A stretch of DNA of 33,219 nucleotides from a virus, in IMG/VR virus record IMGVR_UViG_3300032092_000136, positions 1 through 33,219 of that record; one strand, written 5' to 3'. The notes under the pieces are model-generated. The model ran no database searches, was not told the DNA's origin, and worked only from the letters and a program-made list of their open reading frames with translations. A program made the translations under genes and the position numbers. Position 1 is the stretch's first letter. Every line of letters begins with the position of its first letter. Positions 5,878 through 12,376 of this stretch are shown in pieces.

Positions 5878-6078
5878 ATGAAACCTCAAGAACTTTACAA
5901 AGGTATCAAGGTAGTGGCTACCGACCTTCCAAATGCAACTGTTTATACAGTTCAATCAATTAAAAATTTTACAATAGAACTTGTCTACACCACGCCCAGT
6001 GGTCAAGAAGTAAAAGCTGGTGTTCTTGATGCTTGCTTTTTAAAACTTCCCACCATTCAACAACTCGCAAACGCTTAA
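5878..6078 (+). CDS. Small early protein, unknown function (66 aa)
   Basis: First gene of the plus operon, starting 4 bases after AAGGAA. The product is a small beta-rich protein (IKVVATDLPNATVYTVQSI...FTIELVYTTPSGQEVKAGVLD) resembling a compact SH3-like barrel, with a KLPTIQQLANA tail. No catalytic motif, Cys pairs or membrane segment. The position right after the operator-controlled promoter suggests a host-takeover or regulatory role. Unknown family. Confidence 0.65.
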   Translation: MKPQELYKGIKVVATDLPNATVYTVQSIKNFTIELVYTTPSGQEVKAGVLDACFLKLPTIQQLANA

Positions 6079-6087
6079 TCAACCCAC

Positions 6088-6101
6088 GGGGCTTCGGCCC
6101 C
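6088..6101 (+). terminator. UUCG-loop hairpin after the first early gene
   Basis: GGGGC-TTCG-GCCCC, a five-pair stem with an extra-stable tetraloop, 9 bases after the stop codon. Only CTTATT follows, not a T run, so it is a weak or partial terminator, or an mRNA-stabilising 3' hairpin, inside the operon. Confidence 0.5.
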
Positions 6102-6117
6102 TTATTAAAGAAAAATC

Positions 6118-7086
6118 ATGGCACATTTAATTGAAAAAAATACGATCACAAACAAAGCAGAAATTGCATACGCAAACAAAACTCCTTGGCACGGCCTTGG
6201 TCAACAGTTGACACAAGATGCACCCATTGATGTTTGGCGCACAGAGGCTGGACTTGATTGGGAGGCACAAGTTTCCCCTGTCATGTTTTGGCCTGAAGGT
6301 ATGGCTGCGCCTCAGGAAGTCAAAAACAAAAATGTGATTTTTCGCAATGACAATAAAATTCCACTTGGCGTAGTTTCAGACCGATACAAAATTCACCAAC
6401 CTGCTGAGGTTTTAGACTTCTTCAACACTTTGGTGCAATCAGCTGGTTTTACTCTTGAAGTTGCAGGGGCTATCAAAGGCGGTAAACGTATTTGGGCACT
6501 GGCAAATGTCAACAAAGAATCGGTGGTCTTGAATGATGATGCTGTCAAAGGCTATCTGCTTCTCAGCACTTCTTTTGATGGGTCAGCTGCAACCATCGGT
6601 CAATTTACCAGCATTCGAGTTGTCTGCAATAACACCCTCTCAGCGGCTGATACTGAAGTTTCACCAAGCCGTGTAATGTTGACCCATGGGGCAGACTTTG
6701 ATGCAAGTTTGATGCGAGAACGCCTCGGCATCATTGTTGGTGGGTTTGATGGAATGATGGATAAATACAGGTCACTTGCTCGAAAAGGTGTTTCACTTGA
6801 ATACGCAAAGAATTTCACCAGCAAATTATTCCCTGCAATCTTTGACCCACAGACCGAAAAGCTAAAAGAGTCTAAAGGCTTCAAACGGGTTTTAGAACTC
6901 TTTGATGGTGCAGGTATTGGCGCATCAAACCAAGGCGTTTACGGTACACGATGGGGCTTGCTAAACGCAGTGACTCAATACATCGACCATGAGCGTGGAC
7001 ACAATGTAGACACTCGAATGAACAATGCTTGGTTTGGTAACGGCAACAGACTTAAATCAGAAGCCGAAACACTCCTACTTGCATAA
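6118..7086 (+). CDS. DUF932 family phage/plasmid protein
   Basis: A 322-aa protein of the DUF932 family found on many phages and plasmids. Seen: TPWHGLGQQL near residue 21, the middle LGVVSDRYKIHQPAEVLDFFN (about 82-102), GKRIWALANV, and LLSTSFDGSAATIGQFTSIRVVCNNTL (about 148-174), all family hallmarks. The C-terminal part (FDGAGIGASNQGVYGTRWGLLNAVTQYIDH) is also typical. The molecular function is not established; neighbours in other phages suggest DNA metabolism. Start at ATG 6118 after the UUCG hairpin; the ribosome site (AAAGA) is weak, so coupling or structure may matter. Confidence 0.85.
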   Translation: MAHLIEKNTITNKAEIAYANKTPWHGLGQQLTQDAPIDVWRTEAGLDWEAQVSPVMFWPEGMAAPQEVKNKNVIFRNDNKIPLGVVSDRYKIHQPAEVLDFFNTLVQSAGFTLEVAGAIKGGKRIWALANVNKESVVLNDDAVKGYLLLSTSFDGSAATIGQFTSIRVVCNNTLSAADTEVSPSRVMLTHGADFDASLMRERLGIIVGGFDGMMDKYRSLARKGVSLEYAKNFTSKLFPAIFDPQTEKLKESKGFKRVLELFDGAGIGASNQGVYGTRWGLLNAVTQYIDHERGHNVDTRMNNAWFGNGNRLKSEAETLLLA

Positions 7087-7092
7087 AAAAAC

Positions 7093-7106
7093 GGGGCTTC
7101 GGCCCC
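7093..7106 (+). terminator. UUCG-loop hairpin after the DUF932 gene
   Basis: GGGGC-TTCG-GCCCC identical to the hairpin at 6088, 6 bases after the stop codon and followed by ATTAAC rather than a T run. Promoter P2 lies just beyond, so this may partly insulate the two transcription units. Confidence 0.5.
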
Positions 7107-7161
7107 ATTAACAAAATCTATCAACAACGCAAACATGATTAAAAAATGTTCCAAAAATAGT

Positions 7162-7189
7162 TTGCACAGTTCACAATTGTGATTATAAT
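7162..7189 (+). promoter_or_regulatory. Early plus-strand promoter P2 with operator
   Basis: -10 TATAAT (7184-7189, perfect) with a weak -35 TTGCAC (7162-7167) and a 16-base spacer filled by TTCACAATTGTGAT (7170-7183), 13 of 14 identical to the P1 operator. AAATCTATCAACAAC (7114-7128) and the downstream ACTCATGCC are also shared with P1, so the whole intergenic module is duplicated. Confidence 0.68.
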
Positions 7190-7198
7190 GCACTCATG

Positions 7199-7227
7199 CC
7201 CCGAACACCTTGGGGTCTTTTAAGGAA
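7199..7227 (+). promoter_or_regulatory. Early leader 2: hairpin plus TCTTTTAAGGAA
   Basis: CCCC (7199-7202) pairs with GGGG (7212-7215) around a 9-base loop, then TCTTTTAAGGAA (7216-7227). Compared with leader 1 the stem bases differ but pairing and the downstream motif are kept. A hairpin followed by TCTTTT could also act as a weak attenuator. Confidence 0.5.
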
Positions 7228-7236
7228 GTAAGCACC

Positions 7237-7467
7237 ATGAAAAATCCAAAAGTTTTTGTTGATAACAGCGGCTCTGAAACCGTTTTGAAATTTCAATTTG
7301 GTTTTTATAGTTTTAAATCCGTGCAAGAAGTTTTTCCTGAATGCCGATATTTGTTTCCTTGGCGTGATTCCAATGGAGAGCAATATCTTCAAGTGGCAAT
7401 TCCATCTCATGTTGCAATGCGCCACGGTATTGAGCATCGCAATACTTTCAGTTTATTAGCAGCCTAA
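7237..7467 (+). CDS. Small early protein, unknown function (76 aa)
   Basis: The ATG at 7237 was chosen: it follows AAGGAAG by 8 bases; an in-frame TTG at 7210 lies inside the leader hairpin. The product (VFVDNSGSETVLKFQFGFYSF...FPWRDSNGEQYLQVAIPSH) is aromatic-rich and looks like a small mixed alpha/beta fold. No known motif. It is the first gene after P2 and has its own UUCG hairpin 3' of the stop, so it forms a self-contained expression unit. Confidence 0.62.
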   Translation: MKNPKVFVDNSGSETVLKFQFGFYSFKSVQEVFPECRYLFPWRDSNGEQYLQVAIPSHVAMRHGIEHRNTFSLLAA

Positions 7468-7474
7468 ACCAATC

Positions 7475-7487
7475 GGGGCTTCGGCCC
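7475..7487 (+). terminator. UUCG-loop hairpin after the 76-aa gene
   Basis: GGGC-TTCG-GCCC (7476-7487, preceded by one more G), 8 bases after the stop codon and followed by TATTAAT. Third plus-strand copy of this hairpin; like the others it lacks a real T run. Confidence 0.5.
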
Positions 7488-7494
7488 TATTAAT

Positions 7495-7516
7495 CCCGCA
7501 AGGGTCTTTTAAGGAA
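7495..7516 (+). promoter_or_regulatory. Early leader 3: GCAA-loop hairpin plus TCTTTTAAGGAA
   Basis: CCC-GCAA-GGG (7495-7504) forms a small GNRA tetraloop hairpin directly followed by TCTTTTAAGGAA (7505-7516), the ribosome-site motif also found at 5862 and 7216. No promoter hexamers precede it here, so the element belongs to translation or RNA processing rather than to promoters alone. Confidence 0.5.
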
Positions 7517-7522
7517 ATCAAA

Positions 7523-7753
7523 ATGACTAAATACCAAAAAATGCAAAGCCTAAAAAAACAACGGCAAGCACTTTCCGATTCATTGCCAAGTTACACATTG
7601 CGTCACGACCCCCTTGTTCGGCAACTGCAAGACATGGATGTTGAAATAGAAGCCATTGCATATGAAATTGGCATAAACGCATGGAAGCACAATGCTCCAA
7701 TTAACCCTGCATTTTCAGGCGCACAACCTGCACGGGCTGGCGAAGATTATTAA
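7523..7753 (+). CDS. Small coiled-coil early protein (76 aa)
   Basis: Begins 6 bases after AAGGAA. The N-terminal 55 residues are charged and helical (YQKMQSLKKQRQALSDSL, VRQLQDMDVEIEAIAYEIG), suggesting a short coiled coil; the tail is Ala/Pro-rich. An overlapping frame at 7692-7952 is unpatterned and rejected. Function unknown. Confidence 0.6.
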   Translation: MTKYQKMQSLKKQRQALSDSLPSYTLRHDPLVRQLQDMDVEIEAIAYEIGINAWKHNAPINPAFSGAQPARAGEDY

Positions 7754-7771
7754 ACCCAACAAGGAAACAAA

Positions 7772-7981
7772 ATGCAAACAGCAACACTCACCTACGACAA
7801 CATTGTTTGGGAAGTTACTTACGAATGGGAAGACGCTCAAACCGAGACGGACATTGACCCACCAATCCCCGCAATCGCAACCATTGACCAAATCTACGTC
7901 AACGGCGTTGAACTTTACGAACACATCAACGTTCACACCATTTACGCATTAGAAGCAATGATTGTGGAGTCAAACGAATGA
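7772..7981 (+). CDS. Small acidic early protein (69 aa)
   Basis: Start ATG after AAGGAAACAAA. An acidic, beta-rich protein (ATLTYDNIVWEVTYEWEDAQTETD, then IDQIYVNGVELYEHINVHTIYALEAMIVES). Similar small acidic proteins accompany Erf and exonuclease genes in phages. Its stop overlaps the next start (ATGA at 7978-7981). Function unknown. Confidence 0.6.
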   Translation: MQTATLTYDNIVWEVTYEWEDAQTETDIDPPIPAIATIDQIYVNGVELYEHINVHTIYALEAMIVESNE

Positions 7982-8055
7982 AAGACATTGCCACCGCTTT
8001 TCTGTTCGCCGCCCTGATTGGGCTTCCCTTTGTAATTTACTTTTGGAGAATGTAA
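7978..8055 (+). CDS. 25-aa single-membrane-span peptide
   Basis: ATGA-coupled to the gene before and TAATG-coupled to the gene after, which argues that it is translated. Residues 5-22 (ATAFLFAALIGLPFVIYF) form one hydrophobic membrane segment with a positively charged end (WRM). Unknown role in the inner membrane; one of two membrane peptides in the early operon. Confidence 0.5.
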   Translation: MKDIATAFLFAALIGLPFVIYFWRM

Positions 8056-8231
8056 TGAAAGGTCTTATCAAACTTTACTTTGAGCAAATGCAACACCTTG
8101 AATTTTGTGCTTATTGCACCGAGCCAAAGGGAGAAAAACGCTCTTGCTGTGGTGAAAATCATTGGCTTGAGTTTTCAGATTTTGACGAAACAACACAACT
8201 TGAACTTATCAACGAGGAATTAGCAGCATGA
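8055..8231 (+). CDS. Small cysteine-containing protein (58 aa)
   Basis: The ATG at 8055 has GGAGA 6 bases upstream and overlaps the preceding TAA. CAYC (18-21) and CC (31-32) in a 58-residue acidic protein suggest a small zinc knuckle (FCAYCTEPKGEKRSCCGENHW). It ends in an acidic helix and overlaps the Erf start by 4 bp. Function unknown. Confidence 0.58.
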   Translation: MKGLIKLYFEQMQHLEFCAYCTEPKGEKRSCCGENHWLEFSDFDETTQLELINEELAA

Positions 8232-8776
8232 AAAATATCGCAACCGCCTTGGTTAAGGCACAAAAGGCTTTTGGACCAGCCCTTAAATCATCCACCAACC
8301 CGCACTTCAAAAGCCGCTACGCCGACCTTTCAGCTTGCGTTGAAGCGGTGATTGAAGGCTTAAATGGTGCAGGGATAGCACTTATCCAGCGCACCAGCGA
8401 AGACACAACAGGCGTTACTGTAGAAACTGTGTTTATCCACGAATCAGGCGAAATGCTGGAATGCGGAAAACTACACGTACCAGCGTCTAAACAAGACCCG
8501 CAAGGGTATGGGTCTGCCTTAACTTATGCACGGCGGTACAGCCTAATGGCAGCCTGTGGCATTGCGCCTGAAGATGATGATGGCAACGCAGCCACCAAAG
8601 CCCCTACGGTATCAGCTGCCACGGTCAAAGCCTTGGTTGCCGATATTGCAGCCTGTACCAACGAGGATGAATTGAAAGCCGCATATTTTGAGGCAATCAA
8701 AGTGGCTGGCAATGACCAAGCCGCCAAGACCGCCATCATCAAGGCCAAAGACGAAAAGAAAGGTGAATTGTCATGA
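8228..8776 (+). CDS. erf: Erf-family single-strand annealing recombinase
   Basis: ATP-independent protein that pairs complementary single strands in phage recombination (P22 Erf family), 182 aa. Seen: PHFKSRYADLSACVEAV (25-41), GYGSALTYARRYSL (93-106) and GIAPEDDDGN (111-120), the conserved core of the family. The C-terminal 60 residues are a helical Ala/Lys-rich tail. ATGA overlaps on both sides link it to the small protein before and the exonuclease after, forming a Red-like pair. The annealing protein probably promotes genome circularisation, which fits a headful-packaged, terminally redundant genome. Confidence 0.92.
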   Translation: MKNIATALVKAQKAFGPALKSSTNPHFKSRYADLSACVEAVIEGLNGAGIALIQRTSEDTTGVTVETVFIHESGEMLECGKLHVPASKQDPQGYGSALTYARRYSLMAACGIAPEDDDGNAATKAPTVSAATVKALVADIAACTNEDELKAAYFEAIKVAGNDQAAKTAIIKAKDEKKGELS

Positions 8777-9414
8777 TAGAAATGATGGAACAAGGCACGG
8801 ACGATTGGTTTTCGGTTCGACTTGGCAAAGTGACCGCCAGCCGATTGGCTGATGTGCTTGCCAAAACCAAAACAGGTTACAGCACCAGCCGAACCAATTA
8901 CATGACTCAACTTGTATTAGAACGCATTACCCAAACTAGAGCTGAATCGTATTCCAATGCAGCAATGGCTTGGGGTACTGAACAAGAACCTTTTGCACGG
9001 GCTGCGTATGAGGTGCATACGGGTCAAATGGTTGAAGAGGTTGGGTTTATATCTCATCCCGCCATTGAAGCCGCTGGAGCATCACCTGATGGATTGGTGG
9101 GTGATGACGGAATGATTGAGATTAAATGCCCGTCATCCAGTACTGCTTTGGAATGTTGGTTAATCAATGCACAAGGTGGCAATCCAGTAGACGCAAAGTA
9201 TTACGCACAGATGCAGTGGCAAATGCGTTGCGCTGATAGGTCTTGGTGCGACTATGTGGTTTTTGACCCACGGATGCCAATCAAGGCTCAACTTTTCGTA
9301 TTCCGTGTTGAGAGAAATGCTGATTGGCTCAAGATAGCCGAAGATGAAGTTACTATTTTTTTGGCAGAATTAGATGCCAAAGTCGTATCCCTTAAATCAA
9401 TCATTGGAGAATAA
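8773..9414 (+). CDS. YqaJ/lambda-exonuclease-type 5'-3' exonuclease
   Basis: A 213-aa PD-(D/E)xK exonuclease that resects double-stranded DNA ends to give the single strands used by Erf. Seen: DDWFSVRLGKVTASR (10-24), the helix with WGTEQEP (67-73), ASPDGLVG with D106, and MIEIKCP with E116 and K118, then YYAQMQWQM, a conserved glutamine helix. All catalytic residues are present. Start overlaps the Erf stop (ATGA); ATGs 9 and 12 bases later are possible alternatives. The SSB-like gene begins 2 bp after its stop. Confidence 0.9.
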   Translation: MIEMMEQGTDDWFSVRLGKVTASRLADVLAKTKTGYSTSRTNYMTQLVLERITQTRAESYSNAAMAWGTEQEPFARAAYEVHTGQMVEEVGFISHPAIEAAGASPDGLVGDDGMIEIKCPSSSTALECWLINAQGGNPVDAKYYAQMQWQMRCADRSWCDYVVFDPRMPIKAQLFVFRVERNADWLKIAEDEVTIFLAELDAKVVSLKSIIGE

Positions 9415-9416
9415 AA

Positions 9417-9686
9417 ATGGCAAAAATCAAAAAAGAAGTGTCCTGTATCGTTGGGCAATACACAAACGCCCAAGGGCAAAACAAAAACCGCTATCAGCGT
9501 ATTGGCTCAATCATTGAAACCAAGAATGGCGAAATGCTAAAGCTGGATGTTGTCCCGCTTAAAGAAGGTGGTTGGGACGGTTGGGCATACCTTAACGACC
9601 CAAAGCCTAGAGAAGACCAACCACGCCAAGCGCAAAGCCGACAAGGTAGCGGGTTTGACGATATGCCTGACGATTTGCCATTTTAA
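9417..9686 (+). CDS. SSB-like single-strand DNA-binding protein
   Basis: An 89-aa protein with a small OB-like beta core (EVSCIVGQYTNAQGQNKNRYQRIGSII...MLKLDVVPLKEGGWDGWAYL), a flexible Gln/Arg linker and an acidic tip ending DDMPDDLPF (81-89). The acidic tip ending in P-F resembles the SSB tail that docks host proteins. It directly follows the annealing protein and exonuclease, completing a recombination set. The fold is inferred; shorter than bacterial SSB but usual for phage versions. Confidence 0.75.
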   Translation: MAKIKKEVSCIVGQYTNAQGQNKNRYQRIGSIIETKNGEMLKLDVVPLKEGGWDGWAYLNDPKPREDQPRQAQSRQGSGFDDMPDDLPF

Positions 9687-9703
9687 AGAAAGGGCGGTGC
9701 AAA

Positions 9704-9997
9704 ATGTTTAGAGCAAGAAACACCGACCCTGTGACCAGTTGGCTGGCTGCGGATGCCGCCGATAACTTGGCTTTTGTTCATTCAATGGCAATTGTTGACT
9801 GCCTTGAAAAACACGGCAAATTAGGCAAAGATGGCATTGCAAACCTTACAGGATTGGATTCCAACCAAGTTGCACGGCGAGTAAAAGAAATTGAACGTGC
9901 TGGGCTGATTTGTTTAACAGGGCAGAAAGTACGCAGCAACTCAAACCGAATGGAGCAAGAATGGCAAATCACACCGACCCAATTGACTCTGATTTAG
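9704..9997 (+). CDS. Winged-helix DNA-binding protein
   Basis: A 97-aa protein with a winged-helix core: IVDCLEKHGKLGKDGIANLTGLDSNQVARRVKEIERAGLI is helix-helix-recognition helix, and LTGQKVRSNSNRMEQEWQI is the wing. The N-terminal ARNTDPVTSWLAA is a known phage lead-in. Likely a transcription or replication regulator acting late in the early operon. The next gene starts inside its last 37 bases. Confidence 0.68.
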   Translation: MFRARNTDPVTSWLAADAADNLAFVHSMAIVDCLEKHGKLGKDGIANLTGLDSNQVARRVKEIERAGLICLTGQKVRSNSNRMEQEWQITPTQLTLI

Positions 9998-10170
9998 AGA
10001 CACCAACTATATTTGAACGGCTATGGGATGGCTTTATTGACCTTATGACTTTGCTAGGCATGGTAGCCACCGTTGCTTTTATTGCAGGGTGCATCATTGC
10101 AAACCAACCATCAAGCGTAGTTCAGTGCCAGCCCACCAAAGTTGTATTAGCAAAAGGAATTTTTCAATGA
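9961..10170 (+). CDS. Small membrane protein (69 aa)
   Basis: The ATG at 9961 has GGAG 5 bases upstream and lies within the end of the winged-helix gene. The N-terminus is acidic; one membrane span covers about residues 28-48 (LMTLLGMVATVAFIAGCIIAN), then a short polar tail. Interestingly its opening MANHTDP resembles MINHTDP in the next gene. Function unknown. Confidence 0.58.
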   Translation: MANHTDPIDSDLETPTIFERLWDGFIDLMTLLGMVATVAFIAGCIIANQPSSVVQCQPTKVVLAKGIFQ

Positions 10171-10361
10171 TAAATCATACAGACCCGCAAGCGGCATTTC
10201 CCGATGAATATCAAAATGGCATGACCCTGCGTGATTACTTTGCAGCCAAGGCTATGCAAGGACTGATTTCAGAACCATCTATACAAGGAACTATGGATGA
10301 GTTTTCTCACAGGGCTTACGCAATAGCAGACGCAATGTTGACAGCGAGAGAGAAAAAATGA
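10167..10361 (+). CDS. Small conserved phage protein (64 aa)
   Basis: Start overlaps the upstream stop (ATGA at 10167-10170). Contains GMTLRDYFAAKAMQGL and HRAYAIADAMLTAREKK, a pattern I have often seen in small phage proteins near replication genes, without known function. Soluble, helical, no Cys. Ends in an ATGA overlap with the next gene. Confidence 0.7.
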   Translation: MINHTDPQAAFPDEYQNGMTLRDYFAAKAMQGLISEPSIQGTMDEFSHRAYAIADAMLTAREKK

Positions 10362-10570
10362 ACCATTTAAAAAACTTATGGGAGTGGCTGATAAACCACT
10401 GGGTAATGCCAACGCCTGCGGAATTGATCGCAGAGGAGTTGATACAAGCACAGCGCACCAAGTTGCGCCACCAGTCAAGCATGGAGTACCACACAGCCAT
10501 CGTTGCCTACAACGTGGCACGGATTAAACGCCTTGAGTCCCTGACCGCAAAGCAGGAAATAACAGAATGA
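10358..10570 (+). CDS. Small helical phage protein (70 aa)
   Basis: ATGA-coupled at both ends. An amphipathic helical protein (LWEWLINHWVMPTPAELIAEELIQAQ, then EYHTAIVAYNVARIKRLESL) of a type common in phage early operons. Could be peripheral membrane because of the Trp-rich N-terminus. Function unknown. Confidence 0.65.
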   Translation: MNHLKNLWEWLINHWVMPTPAELIAEELIQAQRTKLRHQSSMEYHTAIVAYNVARIKRLESLTAKQEITE

Positions 10571-10830
10571 AACTAGCAGCAGGAAACCCAAACTTCATGC
10601 GTGAAAACCGAACAGTCACACTGGGTGCGTTTGCCAAGCCTGAGAAGACAACTTACAAATACGGGCAAAGTGGCGGCTATGTGCCAATGGTGCGAACGCC
10701 TGATATGGCAGAGCCACGCACCTTTAACCATATGTTAGACGGACAATTGTATGTACCCGACAATTCTCCACCAGCACGGGCTGGTGCTACCGATGCAATG
10801 CTCGTTCAAAGTCGAGGCTTTAAAACGTGA
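10567..10830 (+). CDS. Last early gene, small unknown protein (87 aa)
   Basis: ATGA-coupled to the gene before. A basic, proline- and glycine-rich protein with little predicted helix (FAKPEKTTYKYGQSGGYVPMVRTPD...LYVPDNSPPARAG). No family recognised. Only 12 bases separate its stop from the end of the convergent endolysin gene, and no terminator hairpin is visible, so plus and minus transcripts probably overlap here. Confidence 0.6.
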   Translation: MKLAAGNPNFMRENRTVTLGAFAKPEKTTYKYGQSGGYVPMVRTPDMAEPRTFNHMLDGQLYVPDNSPPARAGATDAMLVQSRGFKT

Positions 10831-10842
10831 GTGTTAATTAAA

Positions 10843-11271
10843 CTACACAAACGCACGAGTGCCTGATTTATCAATAATTAACGCTTTGCCACGGGGTTCT
10901 GCGTCTTCTATGTTCGGGATGCTGATATGTGTCCAGCGGTCGTACTCACGGATTATTTGATCGAACGGTAAACCAGCAGCAATTACCGCACGAACTACCG
11001 CATCAGGAGTCATACTCGGCACACGGAAGTCACAAGCGCACCCTAAACGATGCTGAGATTTGTCAGAACTTCCAACCGCATCATTCACGGCCTTACTGCG
11101 GAAGGCAGAGTTCACCATCACAGGCTTGCCGCCAATGGCCTCTTTGACCTGTTCCAGCAGTTGCGCCAAACGTTGCAGGTTGCTGATTTCCTCTTGGGTC
11201 GGGCTATTGTCAAACTCACGATGGTCGGTGACGGTTAACTCGGCAAGCGTAAAGTTGGGCGAAAGGTTCAT
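10843..11271 (-). CDS. Endolysin: M15-family peptidase (peptidoglycan-cleaving)
   Basis: A 142-aa zinc peptidase of the M15_3 type that cuts cell-wall peptides at lysis. Seen: NFTLAELTVTDH at the start, NSAFRSKAVN (54-63), the zinc motif SQHRLGCACD (S72, H74, D81) and WTHIS (H115). All ligands are present. The ATG at 11269-11271 was chosen: it overlaps the holin stop in an ATGA and has AAAGG upstream; a start at 11352 would add 27 unlikely residues. Last gene of the late strand. Confidence 0.9.
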   Translation of the reverse strand: MNLSPNFTLAELTVTDHREFDNSPTQEEISNLQRLAQLLEQVKEAIGGKPVMVNSAFRSKAVNDAVGSSDKSQHRLGCACDFRVPSMTPDAVVRAVIAAGLPFDQIIREYDRWTHISIPNIEDAEPRGKALIIDKSGTRAFV

Positions 11272-11759
11272 TTTGCTGCCTTTGACAATAAATCTGTTTT
11301 TGCTTGAGAACCTGCTGATGAGCCAAAATAGTAAGAAATGATGCCTGTCCAAGCCGTACCTAACGAGCCAAGCATCATTAATATGGCAGGGTTGCTGCTG
11401 TCAATCTTGTTAAAAAACATCAGCACCATAATGCTAAAAAAGCCAACGGTCACAGCACTAGCCAGCAAAGGTGGCACGATTGACTTGGTTGTGGATTGCA
11501 TATCCCGTGCTGATTTGCGGTCTTCAACTTCCAACTTCTCAAAGTTAAGGCCAAGTTCATTGGCTTGCTTTTGAAGTTCAATCTCAGCAATCTTAATTTG
11601 AGCAATTTGGTCTGCTGTTAACTTGCCTGATTCAATGGTCTTTTGTGCGTCTTCAGGCGAGATGTTCATGACTTTTGCCACCATCCCATAAGCCAGCGTT
11701 CCAAATGGGCCACCCATTGCGGTTGCAATAGTAGGTGCAATTTGTTTTAGCCAATCCAT
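11268..11759 (-). CDS. Holin, GTA/3TM-type
   Basis: A 163-aa inner-membrane protein. N-terminal amphipathic part (IAPTIATAMGGPFGTLAYGMVAK), a charged middle coiled coil (residues 38-88), then two clear membrane spans (about 94-116 and 124-145) ending in ISYYFGSSAGSQAKTDLL, the signature tail of the 3TM holin family. It would open the membrane so that the endolysin reaches the wall. TAATG overlap upstream, ATGA overlap with the endolysin. Confidence 0.85.
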   Translation of the reverse strand: MDWLKQIAPTIATAMGGPFGTLAYGMVAKVMNISPEDAQKTIESGKLTADQIAQIKIAEIELQKQANELGLNFEKLEVEDRKSARDMQSTTKSIVPPLLASAVTVGFFSIMVLMFFNKIDSSNPAILMMLGSLGTAWTGIISYYFGSSAGSQAKTDLLSKAAK

Positions 11760-12376
11760 TATTGTTTACTCCTCGATAACATGGTTGCGGCAATACTCAG
11801 CATGGTTCGTGCTGATTCTAAGTCCGTAGGCTCTGTCTCCCATCCCACGGTTATCTGCCCCACAAACCGACCTGGCTCTGGTGGAACACTGATACGGCAA
11901 GTGTATGTAACGCCCTTGTTAATGTACCAAATGCCCATTTCAGACTGCGCTGTGCGGTACTCCCCGCAAGGGATTTCGTTTGCCATCAACTTTACAACAT
12001 CGGCGTTATTGGCTGCGTTTTGCGTAAACAGTCCTACATCCAGCCCGTCATTGGTTTTGTCTCGCCCATCCTTGGCATAGGCTCGGTACAGTATGCGAGT
12101 CCCGAACATAGGGTTGACCTTAAACACCGCAACGATAGTGGCATTGGTGGTCTTGAACAGGTGAGCAGAGGCATCCTCAACCCTGTCCTCGGCAATGCTG
12201 GGTATTTTCTTGGACTCTTTGTAAGCCCCAATCAGCAGGTCTTGGTTTGTATAAACAAAGTAGCCAGCGAAGGCGACCACCCCCATGATAAGGATGGCAG
12301 CAAGTTTAAATGGAGAATCCACATACCCCAAAACTTTGTCAAGGGTTGAGTTGGCGTTTAACTTTTCATCGCTCAC
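11759..12376 (-). CDS. Membrane-anchored lysis-region protein (GTG start)
   Basis: A 205-aa protein: short polar N-terminus, one membrane span (about 24-43, LAAILIMGVVAFAGYFVYTN), then a long presumably periplasmic domain with two cysteines (C in EIPCGEY and YTCRIS) that could form a disulfide. The start is GTG at 12374-12376, overlapping the upstream TGA, with AAGGA a few bases before. The position before the holin suggests a lysis-timing or spanin-like role, not proven. Related proteins occur at this place in other phages by my recollection. Confidence 0.66.
   Translation of the reverse strand: MSDEKLNANSTLDKVLGYVDSPFKLAAILIMGVVAFAGYFVYTNQDLLIGAYKESKKIPSIAEDRVEDASAHLFKTTNATIVAVFKVNPMFGTRILYRAYAKDGRDKTNDGLDVGLFTQNAANNADVVKLMANEIPCGEYRTAQSEMGIWYINKGVTYTCRISVPPEPGRFVGQITVGWETEPTDLESARTMLSIAATMLSRSKQ

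Noticed and set aside
7692-7952. 86-aa plus-strand frame rich in Thr and Pro
   Set aside because: Overlaps the better supported genes at 7523 and 7772, low complexity, no fitting start context.
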